A stretch of DNA of 64,000 nucleotides from Desmodus rotundus (GCF_022682495.2 NC_071397.1:30953427-31017426), one strand, 5' to 3'. Positions 23,290 through 35,464 are shown, counted from the first letter of the stretch. The notes: a model not told the origin generated them from the letters alone. Made by a program: numbers and translations.

Positions 23290-23403
23290 GGGTGGAGGAA
23301 AAAGTAAGTTTACAGTTGTTCATATGAGAAACAGTTTATTCTTGTATTATTATTTATTGATTATTTTCTATATAAATAACTATAAACCTACTTTTGCCCC
23401 CCA
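23290..23403. mobile_element. Mariner-type MITE with long terminal inverted repeats
   Basis: The left end 'gggtggaggaaaaagtaagt' and following 'ttacagttgttc' are mirrored at the right end as 'ataactataaacctactttt' and 'gccccccata'. The arms match over about 32 bases with a few changes. It is bounded by TA on both sides, the mariner target. Only about 115 bases long, with an AT-rich centre and no transposase: a non-autonomous hairpin element. Confidence 0.8.
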
Positions 23404-24029
23404 TAGAGTAGTCCTCCCTTATCCACTGGGAATACCTTCCAAGACCCCTAGTTTTTACCTATACATACCTATGATAAAGTTTAATTATAAATTAGGCACA
23501 GTAAGAAATTAACAACATAACTAATAAAATAGAACAGTAATAAGACTATACTGTAATAAAAATTACGTGAATGTGGCATCTCTCTCTGGTCACAGTGGAC
23601 TGGGTAACTGACACTGTGGGTAAGGGGGTGCTGCAGACGTACACATCACATTTAATTCCTAATCCTTAGTTTACAAATTGGCCTTGTAATAATTTTGACT
23701 AACATTGAGACAACTGTCAGAATATGGAAAATATCTTTTATATATAGTTTCTATACTAAAGAACTGGTTGTTATCCCTATGTCAGCCTTTTGCATGTAGT
23801 CAGTTTAATAACGAAGCATTCTCCATCTTACTATGTCATTTCCGTTTGTTGACCTGTTTGGATTAACCTCAGAAGAGATCTTCTTTTTCCTGTCTATTTG
23901 ATAGAGACTTCTTACTGCAGAGTACAGTTATGCCTGAACATCATAAAAATATACACAGTTCTACAGCGCGTTATTTCTTCTTGCAGGCAGGTGCTTGAAC
24001 AATCCCTGAGTTCATTAATCTAACATACT

Positions 24030-24115
24030 CATTCATTTAATTAGGGTATCTTTGTGAGCTCTTACTATCTGTGCAGCTGTGCTGTAGGCACTAGAGATAC
24101 AGCTCAGTAAAATAA
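24030..24115 (-). repeat. L2 LINE 3' end relic
   Basis: The + strand reads 'cttactatctgtgcagctgt', 'gctgtaggcactagagatac' and 'agctcagtaaaa', matching the reverse-complemented L2 end 'cactgtgctaggcgctggggatacagcagtga'. It runs into an AAT-rich simple tract at 24110-24145. Confidence 0.6.
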
Positions 24116-24420
24116 TAATAATGAAAATAATAATAGTAATAGAAAAACAGAATTCTCTGGCTTTATGGAAATTATAAGGTTTATTACATTGAAGGAATCT
24201 AGATTAGCCCTCGAAAACTACATGACATGCACATTTGCAATAAACCGTCAGTTTGAATTGAATTGCATTTCAGTAACTATGTGGTGGGTTTTCTTCTGGT
24301 TTTTAAAATCACTGTCTTGTAAGATTAACCAGGTCTTCCTTGGACAGATGTGTTGGTATCAAAGTTAATGAGAACCTGCTGCTGACTGAAGATCTTTTTT
24401 GACCCTAATGTTTTATTTAG

Positions 24421-24603
24421 GGCTCTCCCACCAAGTCTTTCTAGAAGGGGATACGCAGCCCCAAGAGCGACTGATCAGCCAGTCCTTAGGGGAAAACACC
24501 CCGCTCGCTCGAGGTCGAGTGAGCACTCTAGTGTCAGAACACTGTGTTCTGTCCACCACCTTGCCCCCGGAGGGTCGGCGCCACCTTCTCCGCTTCTGAC
24601 CAG
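24421..24603 (+). CDS. RIMS1: RIMS1 linker exon, 183 nt, phase 2/2
   Basis: This is the longest cassette exon of the block. It encodes SLSRRGYAAPRATDQPVLRG, then KHPARSRSSEHSS and LAPGGSAPPSPLLT. It matches the RIM1 linker with several changes from human as I recall it, mainly in the first few codons (ALPPS here). The acceptor is ttttatttag|G. The donor is ACCAG|gtcgct, a weak site: bases +3 to +6 depart from the usual gtragt. The first base completes an Arg codon from the exon at 17907, and the last AG joins the next exon to make Arg. The RSRSS and APPSPLLT segments look like phosphorylation or SH3-type sites (inference). It is GC- and CpG-rich against its AT-rich flanks, as expected for coding sequence here. 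Confidence 0.94.
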
Positions 24604-25630
24604 GTCGCTATTCAGTGTCCAGCCCAGCTTCCATGTCCTGCCTCCGGGTGTCGCTGTGGTGTTGTGCCTTCCTGAGCACTTGATGCTTTCACTCATTATG
24701 ACACCATGATTTTTAAGCCTTTCTTTGTGACACAAACCTCTCTCACATCCTCTATTACTTGCATCTATCTCCACTGTGCTGGTGATATTCTATAGTTCCT
24801 GCCAACGAGCTCTCATTGAAAATTAACTTTGGCTGTGTCACGTCCTTCCATCTGTCTGTGGCATATTCATATATATATTAATTATATGAAATCATGTGGA
24901 ATTAAATGTGTATTTGCTTTAAAAAGTGTAAGGAATTTAAAACAAACTTTGGTATGTGTTCCTTAAAATCTTAGTTTTAAAATTCTTTAGTTTAAAAAAA
25001 TATGTTCAATGCCAGCAGATGGAGATCAGCTCACCCCTGGGCAGCAACACGTCTAAATTCTTACTCATACTTCCGGTCCTTGTACTAGTACGTTTTGTAG
25101 CATGTGCCCAAGATTATTTTTCAAATACCTTTCAAGGTTTTTTTCTATTTAAAAATAAAGTACAAGTAAATGGTAATTAATAAAAAGTCTTCAGCTATAA
25201 CTCTTCTTATCACTTACAAGTGATTCTAGATATAAATATGGATCTAATAATAGCAATTTAGGTAACAGTCTTTCTTAACTAATTTATGCATACTGTGAAG
25301 ATTCAGAGGCTGGAATTAGATATTTTTGATTCAGCACTACAAAAATTGATAACCTAGTAGAAAGCTACAACTTCCTGGAATGTTCATAAACAGAAGTGAG
25401 TCCAGTTCTGTGCAGTTCAGGAATCCACTGTGCATAGCTGCGTATGACGAACACTGCTCTCTCTCTTTGTAATTTTTTATACATATCATGAAAAGTATTT
25501 GATTTTTTCTTCCAAAGACCTAGTTAGGGGGGTTATATCTGTATTAATAATAGCAATAAGAAGGAAAAGATTTGTGTCAGGCCCTCTTGGGATTTCATCA
25601 TTTCATCCACCACTTGTTTTCTGCCCACAG
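24604..25630 (+). other. RIMS1: RIMS1 intron (1,027 nt), no other feature seen
   Basis: Begins with the weak donor gtcgct and ends 'ttgttttctgcccacag'. The first 200 bases stay moderately GC-rich. No repeat or RNA gene recognised. Confidence 0.85.
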
Positions 25631-25743
25631 GACGCACCGACAAGGAAGCCCACCCCACTCGCCTCCCGCAGACCCGTCCTTCAGCAGTCGAAGGGGAAGG
25701 CAGCTCCCACAAGTGCCAGTGAGAAGCGGCAGTATAGAACAAG
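25631..25743 (+). CDS. RIMS1: RIMS1 linker exon with RIM-BP SH3-binding motif, 113 nt, phase 2 to 1
   Basis: It encodes THRQGSPPHSPPADPSFSS, then RRGRQLPQVPVRSGSIEQ. The RQLPQVP heptad (25698-25718) fits the RxLPxxP class that binds the SH3 domains of RIM-binding proteins, which link RIM to voltage-gated calcium channels at the active zone (family knowledge). The acceptor is ttttctgcccacag|G and the donor CAAG|gtatcc. It enters in phase 2 and leaves in phase 1, so unlike the five upstream exons it cannot be skipped without a frameshift unless paired with the next exon. Pro-directed serines (GSPPHSPP) precede the motif. Residues THRQG and PPH differ from human as I remember it. Confidence 0.95.
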
Positions 25744-28700
25744 GTATCCGCTAAAGAGAGCTCATTGTCCAAAAATCTTGGATTTGGGAACCACCTGTTT
25801 TGATACTTCTTTTAGTAAACAAATAGTATGTTGATAACATGTAGTTTGCTGAATCTGAAGAATTTACATTTCTTAGAATTTTAGTCCCAGCCCTAAGTTA
25901 TAATGGTTCATGGCATATACTGTGGTTTTGCTGAGTGAGTGAATTAACGAATTTTAGACGGTCTACTGAAAGAATAGATTGAGCCCTACAGGTACCTTTT
26001 TTTCAAAAGAAAATAAAAAATCGTAATCCTCAGTGCAATATGGTATATTGTGTTCAAAGAAGACTTATTTAACCTTGTTTATCAAATATTTTCTTGCTTA
26101 AATACTTGATCAATAGAGAAGACTTTACCAATGTTTTTTATTTTAAATTATCTGCAATGTCTTGTGTTTTTATATAAATTTGATAAAAAATTGACTTAGG
26201 GTACACATTTTAGTGTTCTGTTAACAGTTCATGTTACTTAAAATTTTTTAATTTTACGTATAGACACACTGTGTTTTATTTTCCTGGGGTGGAGGTGAGA
26301 GAGTTTTGATAATAGAAATTAAATTCTTTAATCCACCTGGGCTAAATGATTTAAATACTGGGTTAAAATAGTCACTGTTTCCTTCATGTGACCCAAGGTG
26401 CTATTCAGTTTTTCAGTAGGTGAAATGAGTTGTTCAGTATATATTCTTACATTAATCTTACCAGGGATTTGTAAAGCAGTTTACTGAAATAATTTTAACT
26501 TTGCGGTTGTGATATAAATGCATTGCATTTAAGACATGTACAAATCTTTATTTTTATGAAACTGAAAGGTTGACATTTTGAATAATTTTTCAGCAGTGTT
26601 GGTTGTTACTGATGTTACTTGTATTTCCTTTTATGTTGAGGGTGCTGGGTACACGCTTTACAACTTAATTCAAGTGCTCTCCTGAATGTACCATAGAAAT
26701 GGTAAAGACCTGAGAAGATAAACACGCTGTTTCAAAGACTGATATGGCAGAGTTTTTAAGTAGGATACTTGGTTGTAGAAAAATTAGCGTAGATTTTAAG
26801 AAGTTATCAGCTTTCTGATAGAGGAATGCTGCTATAGTAAAGTCTGGATTTATATTATTTGTAAAAAATCATACATCCCATTAATAAATGCTTTACTATT
26901 CAGGCTTCTTATAAGGGTGTTCTTTTAGTTCACCAGGAAAATATGAGGCAATGTGAAAACCTGACTTTCTTTTCCAAAATACAAATTCACTGGAGTTCTC
27001 AATTTATGTGTTTAATAAACTTTCATTGTGGGGGGAACATTTTGAGAAGATAATTAATAAGTGATATTATTAAGACTGAAATTAGCAATAGCCTAGATGA
27101 AATTGTTTTAAAATTTACTTTTGGACAATAAAATTTGGTGTTTATTTAAAGTATCCATTCATGACTTCCTGTTGCACAACTAAACAAGCTACAAATTCTG
27201 GTGTTTGGCTACAATTCAGTGTTACTGGCCATATTTTGCTAAAGATTGAAATCTAAAAAGGGTCATGTGTTCCTAAAATTCTTTGCATTTCCTTTAGTTG
27301 CTGAAACACTTCAGGTTCAAATCATATAAGGTTACTGCATATAACTCTCATATAGTGATATTATAGTTGTATTATTTCTGTAGACATAATACGAATTGCA
27401 TCTACAAAATCAGTCAAATTGTATGCTGGATTTTGGTTTTTTTAAAAGCTCATGTTCTATTGTTAATGTCAACATTACTGTTTATTATGTTCATATTCAC
27501 AGTTGTCTTTCAGATAAATCATCAATTTGTAAGGATTGAATTGAGGTGGGAAGAAAGGAATGGCTGAGGATGAAATTGATGGAGTTATTTTGCTATTAAT
27601 ATCACAAATATTCTAGTAAATACTTGTTTGAAGTTCCTGAAATTTATGGTTGTATAGATGAAACCTTCTAAGAATATGACAACACATTATTATATCTCAG
27701 TGTTCTTCTGTAATTAAAATAGTTTTGGTTTACTTTATGATGTTAATATGCGCTTTGGGACTTTTGGTAAATGACACTATCCCCAGTTATCTCATTATAG
27801 ATCGATTTCAGAGTGAACAGTTCACATGGCATCTTTGTGTATCCTAAAATAATATTTTTAAAAGTAAACTTCTAATGTGATACGTAGGCTAGGCAGAATT
27901 TAGCACACTCTATTTAACACTGATTGCATTTTTGTTCTTAAAACTATAGAATTGCCTTCTTTTTCTTTGGTTTTATTTGTTACACTTTATTTCTACCTTC
28001 GATGAAGATTAGTGGTCCTACTGCACTTGACTTCCTTCCAGGTTTTTCGTTCATTTATTTGTTTTATTTTTAACAGAAGGTAATTTTCCTTTTTAAAAAA
28101 TAACTGAGTTGATAAGTAGTTGATTGGTAAGAGCAAATACTTCATATGGTATAGATTCCTGGGTAGTGGTGCAATATTTTGTTAAACTTGTGAAATAATT
28201 GTGTCCAAACACAGTTTCTGGATACAGTTATTCACACTATTATTTTTAGGATGCATGCTGAAATGATTAGATTGTTTGGGGTTTTTGTTTGTTTTTTTTC
28301 TGTAATTCAGTGTTGCTACTCTTCTTTGTACTGTAAAAGCAATATGTATTATTTTAAAGGGTACCCTCCTTTGAAAAGACATGTTTACTTAGTTTTTGAA
28401 GAAGTATTCCACAGTTTTTTTTTTTTTTAATTAGGAATGCTACATGGAATTTGATTATGTTAAAGGTTTTTTTTAGGGGAAAAGGAGATAGGTGATTACA
28501 ACACAGATTTTGAGATACAATAGCTGAAAAAAAATAGCCTTGAAATTTAGGTAACTCAAGTGGTATTGTGATAATTGAGAACAAATGCTTACAGGAAATT
28601 TCTCTGGTTATATTTGAGTGTTGTATTCCAAGGTAGCCTTTACATAGTAGGGAGCTTGACAGTACCATATTGGTTGCATAAAAATGTTATATGGTTTTCT

Positions 28701-30419
28701 GAAATCAAATGATATTTTTTCATTCTCAACTGGATGCCTTTTAAAGAAGATGTATTTAAAGATTATTCATGAACTAACATAAGCTGTGCTACTTGGTCTT
28801 TTATGTGTTCTATTATATCTGCTACCTATAACTCTAATAATATTCCCCTTCAGAAATATCTAGATAGGCCAATATTTCTTAGTAAATGGTGCACCAACAA
28901 GAAGGTTGATATACAGCTTATGAAATATCTAAGAAATATAGTCTCCAAATAGCAATTTCACCATGACATATTTTAATATCATTGATTTAAGAAGGAAGAA
29001 AGGATTCCTTAAACTAGACTATGTTTTTCCATTTGGAAAATGTTGCAGAATATTTTTCATGATGAACAGAAAATACCTACTTCTAGTAAAAAAATGGAAT
29101 TTATTTTTCATGGATTATATTAAATTTCAAATCTGAAATGCTGTCATTTTTAATTAAAAATGATAGTTATGAATATTAAATATGCTTTTACATTGTTTTA
29201 CAATAAAAAGTCACAATGGATTAAAATTAATATGTTTTCATAAAATTGGTGCTGAAATATTTTTTAATTCTTAAAAAGCAAGAAAAATGCCACAAAATAT
29301 GTTTCAAATGCCAAATGTATTAATTTCTCAATGTTTCTCATTTTATTTTAAATCTCTATTGTTGTACTCATTCTTTCTTTGCTTAATTTTAGTACCATTT
29401 TTGAGACTTCCTCATGCTTGTCATTGTAAGTTACCGTGTCACATCGTATGTTACGCATTGGTATCATTCATGCCACTATGTTGATCCATGTTTTCATGTC
29501 TAACTATAAATTTGCTGATTTCTTTCTTTTGTTTCCATCATTATGTGCATTTAATTCATTGAAGAACAAGAAAAATATAACTCTTCTACAAAAGGTAAAT
29601 ATGAATATAAATTTTAAGCCATTTATTATTGTTTATTTTATTTCATAATATATGAAAGTTATATAACTGTACTTATTGAAATAAGGAGCAAAATTTTTTA
29701 ACAGTAGCTTTTTTCCCTGCAATGATTTTGTGTGGAATTTGGTATCAGTTATTTTATATTGTGAGTAGTTCACATCACAGAAGAAATTATTAAAATTAAG
29801 AATATTTTTGCTTCCAAATTTATTTATCCACACTGACAACTAGAAAAATGTTTACAGCTTTTTGTTTGTTTGTTTGGATTCCCCTTCTCTCACATATAAG
29901 GATTTAATTCTTACTGTCTGTTCAGGGTAATCACTGGGACAGGAGTAGAAAATCCCCAGGTTTCCCCTTCTAGAGAACAGGAACCTTATTGAATGTTTGG
30001 CCCCCCACTGCAGTCACACATCGGGGAAGTAGTTGCCAAAATATATCCGTCATGACCTCGGTAGTGTCATCATGCCCATCAGTCCTCTCTTCCCAAGGAA
30101 CGTAAGAGGAAAACCATTCAGCCCGCTGTGCGGGCACATTGCTGAATCCTATCTCATCATCTTTTGGATCACATCTAAGTTTTGGTCGTGGACTTGAGTT
30201 TCAAGTAAAGGCACACCTCATTCCACTCTCATGCGCCACTCACACCATTTCCTGTTCAGTGTTATTTTTGTCCTGATAATTAAATACAGGAGCATGGCTT
30301 TTGCTTAATGAAATAATTTTAATACTACTTAAAATTTTATAGTGCTTTATAATTTAATAAAAGTATATTTACTCAAGACTTGTGTATCAATGATTGAATC
30401 AGTTTGTTGTCCATAGTAA

Positions 30420-30550
30420 CCCTCTAGTCCTGAGAGTAGCATCATCCCTATTATGAATGGTAAACTCAGGTTCAGAGAGATTAAGAGACCTACCCATTCA
30501 TCCCACTGGTGAGTAACTAGTAGACTACCAGCCTAGGCGTGTTACTTTTA
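30420..30550 (+). repeat. MIR SINE relic
   Basis: It reads 'catcatccctattatgaatg', 'aactcaggttcagagagatt' and 'aagagacctaccc', the MIR core order (attatccccattttacagatg, aaactgaggcacagagaggtt, aagtaacttgccc). Edges approximate. Confidence 0.75.
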
Positions 30551-31671
30551 ACCTCCTCCCTCTATAGTTCAGTGGGTTCTGCTTTAAAAGACACAACTCA
30601 CCAATGTGTTATCCCTGCCTCCTAGTACATGGAGGTGTGTATTATGTGTCTCAGTGTCACAGTGTGAAGATGCAAGATAACATTCAGTTACTTACTTTAG
30701 TTGGAATTTACAAAAATATGTGTATATTCTAGCACATACTATATATTCTGGCATAGTGTCTTACACACTAGTCAATACATACATATTAATAAAAAGTAAA
30801 ATATTACTCAGTGTGATTAAGCTGTTTTGGTCCCTAGATTTTACATAGATTTCTGGCCATTATTCATTTTTAATTCAAATACCAGAAACACAGTTTTAGG
30901 TTGTGTAGTAAAGAAATGGCTAGTGCACTTATACCTAGATTCAGAAGAATTCATTTGTATTTGCAAGATAAATTTTAGTATAATAAAAACAATACATCTT
31001 TATATTGGAAATGAGTCATGACCTAATTCATTTAGACAAAAAATGAAAAATATAATAATTCTTCATTAGAGCTCTACCATACATATTATTACTAGTCAAA
31101 AGCTATACTGTGTGATCAGAACCAAACAAAATCCCTAAGTGGTCCAATCTAAAGTCTGTAGGAGGTGCATCCATGTAGAGGTTCACTACAGAGCATGTCA
31201 GATTGTTACATTTTTCCAAGGTGGATGTGTTCTGGCTGAGATGTGCTGTCACTGCCAAGTCTTCCTTGGACTGGGCGTGTGGGTCTGCCTCACAGAATGG
31301 ACCACGTGGCTGAAAACCACCGAAGGGCGTGTCCCGAAGTGTGTCCAGGCCGGCCCCGGGTGCTGCCCTCTCCTCAGGGCCTTAGGGAGCACAGCTTAGC
31401 CATGAAAAGTTTGAAAGCTCCAAAAGGATAAAAACAAGTTCAAAAAAAATTTTTAAGCCACATTTTAGACTCACATACCCCATAAAAAAGTAAGAAAAAA
31501 CAACTTATTTTTATGGAGACCCTGCTACCCTGCTGCTGTGAGCTCATCTTTACTAGGATCAATCCCATTGGAGAACTCACTCACCTCGGGTGCTCCCAGG
31601 ATAGATGAGGACAGGGACATGCCATGCCTAGCTGACAGTGCAGGCTACGGAGCTCCCAGTGAGAGTAGCAG

Positions 31672-31687
31672 GGTTATCTAGATAACC
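31672..31687. repeat. 16-bp perfect palindrome
   Basis: GGTTATCTAGATAACC reads the same on both strands with no loop. No larger inverted repeat extends from it. It may be a binding site or chance. Confidence 0.9.
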
Positions 31688-31917
31688 TTGTAGGACAACC
31701 AGTGAATGGTGCCAGTCTGTGGAGGACAGAGAGATTTCCTGGGAAGCAAGAGTTTCAATGCTAAAACCATCATAGTTCTGGGCAAACTGGGACAGTTGGT
31801 CACCCTAACTGTAGGGGACCAGTATATAATTTTCCAGCATATATATTTGTAAAGCATGTCTTTACAAACATCTTTAAAGCACAGAAAGAGCAGTGTAAAA
31901 TACTATTAACATTCTTA

Positions 31918-32150
31918 ATGGTAACTAGAATTCATTGAGCACTCCGTATCAGTGGCTCTAAGAGTGTTATATATTTATTTCATAATATTTTTACAACCAC
32001 CTGCGACACAACTATTACTGACCTCATTTTCTAAATGAGAAAGCTAAAGCTTAGGAAAATAAAAACTTGGCTCCTTATCAGTCATAAATTTGACAAGTGG
32101 TAGAATAGGGAACTAGCTTCCACGCTCACTCCAAGACTTTGTTCTCAAAC
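31918..32150 (+). repeat. MIR SINE
   Basis: It reads 'aactagaattcattgagcac', 'caactattactgacctcatt', 'aatgagaaagctaaagctta' and 'gacaagtggtagaataggga' in MIR order, covering nearly the full length of the element. Moderately diverged. Confidence 0.75.
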
Positions 32151-33628
32151 CCTTTGCTCCAACAGCTTCTCCAACATTCCAGCAGCATTTACGGAGTATC
32201 TGCCGTGCCTACGGTACCATGAAATCATGGCAACAATGTGTGCACACCTGGAAGGAAGGCATCATTAGCTATTTTGTTAGAGAATTAAAGGGGTTATGTG
32301 GGATGCCCAAAGTACCGAAGCTGTTGTGAGGCAGAGCCGGATTTTGACTCCAAACCCCAGGTTCTGTCCACTGTCCCACGATGCTGAGACATCTATCACT
32401 TCCACACCAGGATCTTGGAGAGGCCCAACTAGGGGTCCTGCCTCCTCTGATGACCTGATTTTTCACCACTGAGCTGAATTTTCTAGTACCTGCCCTGCCC
32501 CTCAAGTTACCATGCCACTTGAGAAGATAAAGATATAGAATAAAGATAACACATTTCTTGGGGTTGAGCAGTTAACTGAAGAACTATCAATGTTCATATT
32601 ACATTATTTACCTTTTACCTCCACTTTTATGTTAGAAGCTGAGATACCATATAATTGTAGGCTTCACAAACTGCTTTGTAGGCATATTTTAAATTATTCA
32701 TTTTAAAGTAAGCCAACTTTTCCCTCTCTGCTACATTTCTTGGACAGTTTTAAAGAGCCCATGAATGTAGTTTGGGGGCATCGAAATAATGCTATAAGAA
32801 GATCAAACAGAACCAGAAATTAAATGACTTCAAGGTGAGAAAAAATGTTATTATCATAATAAATTTCTAATTTTTATGCCTTTGGATAGTATTTCTTAAG
32901 TGCATTAACTTTTGGCTTTTGGAAGCAATTTTGAATTCTAACAAAACACATTATAATATATTTTCTACAAATATGAATTTTCTTTATCATGGAAAATGTG
33001 TAATTTACACCCAGAATAAAAGGTAATTAGATTTCAAGTGATTAAATGATTTGAACGGGAACAAAAGTTAATAGCATTTGTTGCTTTTTGCTTTCCTGTT
33101 TCATTAATAACATTTATGATTATTGTAATGATGCAATTTGAGGATGGTCTCTAGTCAAGTCTACTTTAAAGTACAGGTTTTTATTTAAAATGGTCAAATA
33201 AATTACCTGTACTTCCCTTCTTTAAATATTGACAAGAACAGTTTTAAGCTAATTTTACAAAATATAATTGATGTGGAACCTTATTTAGGTGCAATCCATA
33301 TAAAATTACTGTAATAATTTCCTGTTACATTAGTTATTGTGTAAATGATTTTTGCATACTTACTTTAATAGTGTGCCATGGCTGTGGAACACATTATAGG
33401 AACAAATACGGTACTCGACTTTTGCTAAAAATAAATAATTTGTGTTTTCTAAGGAATCAGCATTATTTTAACTGTCATTAAGTAGAAAGGACTTCGATTT
33501 TATTTATATCTTTATTGGATGCGTATTTAGTAGATATTAAGCCAGGTGATTCATATCCTGTTATGTGAAGATTGTGAAGATTCAAATTTGTTCATTTTCC
33601 AGGGAAATGCTTTTCCTGAACACATATG

Positions 33629-33658
33629 AATATTTATGAATGTTTATTCATAAATATT
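33629..33658. repeat. AT-rich inverted repeat, 12-bp arms
   Basis: AATATTTATGAA (33629-33640) and TTCATAAATATT (33647-33658) are exact reverse complements around the six-base spacer TGTTTA. In an AT-rich intron this may be chance, but the stem is perfect. Confidence 0.85.
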
Positions 33659-35464
33659 TAGAGTTCCATTAGTGAAAGTGTCTAACTTATCTTTTTTTCC
33701 TACAAACCCAAAAAGGTAGCTGCCATTCTGGCCCAGAGGGCAAAGCAGCCCGTAAAAAACGATTCAGAACTCCTGGTTTTCACCCTGTTTTCCCATCCTG
33801 CTGATTGCAATGTGGTTATTTCTAGTAGTATTACAGGCTTTTGAGACTTCAAGGTATTAACACTTGTATCAGCCAACCCTCAACCGGCAAGAAGCGCCCT
33901 GCTGAGCTGGCACATGTTACTCCTTTATTCCTAGGATTTGTAGAGGGAAGTGCTGAGGAAAATAGAAGACAGACAAATGGATAGGCTTTTTAATTTTTTT
34001 CCTTTATAGATACATATGTCTCCTAAATATTGTATTTTTTACGAATTTTAAAATGTGTGAACGCTTATTACAGAAAAAAAAGGAAGAGACTGTCAAAAAA
34101 TTGATGTTGGATTTAGCATTTGTGCTACATCAAGCCTTTCAACAGAGACCCTTTTAACATCAGTGTAACTGGAATACTGAAAAGTTATGGCTAAATGTAT
34201 CAGAGATCACTCGGGATAAACAACATGAGCTCTCAGGGAGTGATTTTGTTTCCCAGGGAAGCCTTCGCTGCAGGGGCTGCTCTTCAGAAAGATGGTATTT
34301 GAGGAGGTGTCTCTTAAGGAGACAGTGCTCCCTCTAAAAACCGAAATACATTTTGAGAAAACTAACCCTGTGTAGCACAAAATGACAGGTAAAATGACAG
34401 ATTCTTTCATCAAGAGCCTGACTTTCTTACCTGTCAAATATCTGACTCGGGTTTTCAGCGTTACTCAGGGGCTTGGCAATTTTGACACAGGAAGTACCGT
34501 CGGCGGTTGGAAACCCTGACTGTTGTTTTAGACGGTCAGTGACTGTCAGTGTGCTAGAACAAGAGCCGGTCCTGTGGTTTGGGCTGCGCTGCGGTTTGAG
34601 TAGTTATACTTACAAGTGACCCATTTCACCCATGCCAGCGTTCCACTTCGGTTATCTACCAGAACGCAGGTTATTTTCCTTGGAAGCCTTTAAAGACAAT
34701 GTGATGTGTGTAATTAATGTGCGTTGTTGTTGTGTTTCATGTTTCACATGCTCGATAGATGTCGGCTTTATTTTATTGTTAATATTATTATGGTATAATC
34801 CTTAGCAGCCAAAGGAATTATACGTGGGCACAAGAGAAACAATTTGGCATATTTCAACACTTGCAGATTGAAGTGCATTTTATTCTAGGATAATGGCCCA
34901 GAACTTGGGCATTTCTGTATGGTCAGAAAATTTTATACATTTAATCTCCATGTACACATACTGTGTATGTGGTTGGTGGGGTAGAGGGTATATAAATATT
35001 AAATCAAAATAGCTTACTGTACTTCTATGGCTAAAAATAAGTATAAACATTCAAGGAATATATATATATTTTAATTGGAAAATAAACAATAAAAATAATG
35101 TAAAATACAACTGGCCAATTTTTTTCAGCATATATAGTCTTGATTCATTGGCAAATTTTAAAATGTTGGAAATTAGGTAACAGAGCAAAGAGAAAGTCTT
35201 TTGAAAATGTGAAAAATAAAAAAAATACTTCACCAATACCAATACCAATACCCTACTGAACTGATATTAGAATCATAGACTAGAACAACAGGAGATTACT
35301 CTAAGTAATCTCTTCACTTTACACATAAAACTGCACAGTGGAGAGACACACCAGGAACTGATCGGTGCAGCACTGATGAATGGGAGTGGGTCTAGTGCTG
35401 AAACTGTGCTCAGTTATTCCCACTCTTGGGCTGTTACCATTTTGCCACATTGCTTCCAGGTGTA

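Larger units (their letters stand above)
17908..24420 (+). other. RIMS1: RIMS1 intron (6,513 nt)
   Basis: Contents seen: L2 pieces on the minus strand (about 18510-19090 and 19115-19320), a (GATA)n tract (19484-19544), a perfect hairpin (20311-20337), a short L1 tail with target-site duplication (21243-21377), a MIR with an embedded CA/TA-rich tract (about 21585-21795), a mariner MITE (23290-23403) and an L2 relic (about 24030-24115). I see nothing recognisable in 19560-20300, 20340-21230 or 21800-23280. Confidence 0.75.

Noticed and set aside
31690..31810. Stretch ending 'gggacagttggtcaccctaac' that resembles an old mammalian MER element
   Set aside because: The ending looks familiar, but the rest could not be matched to any family with confidence.
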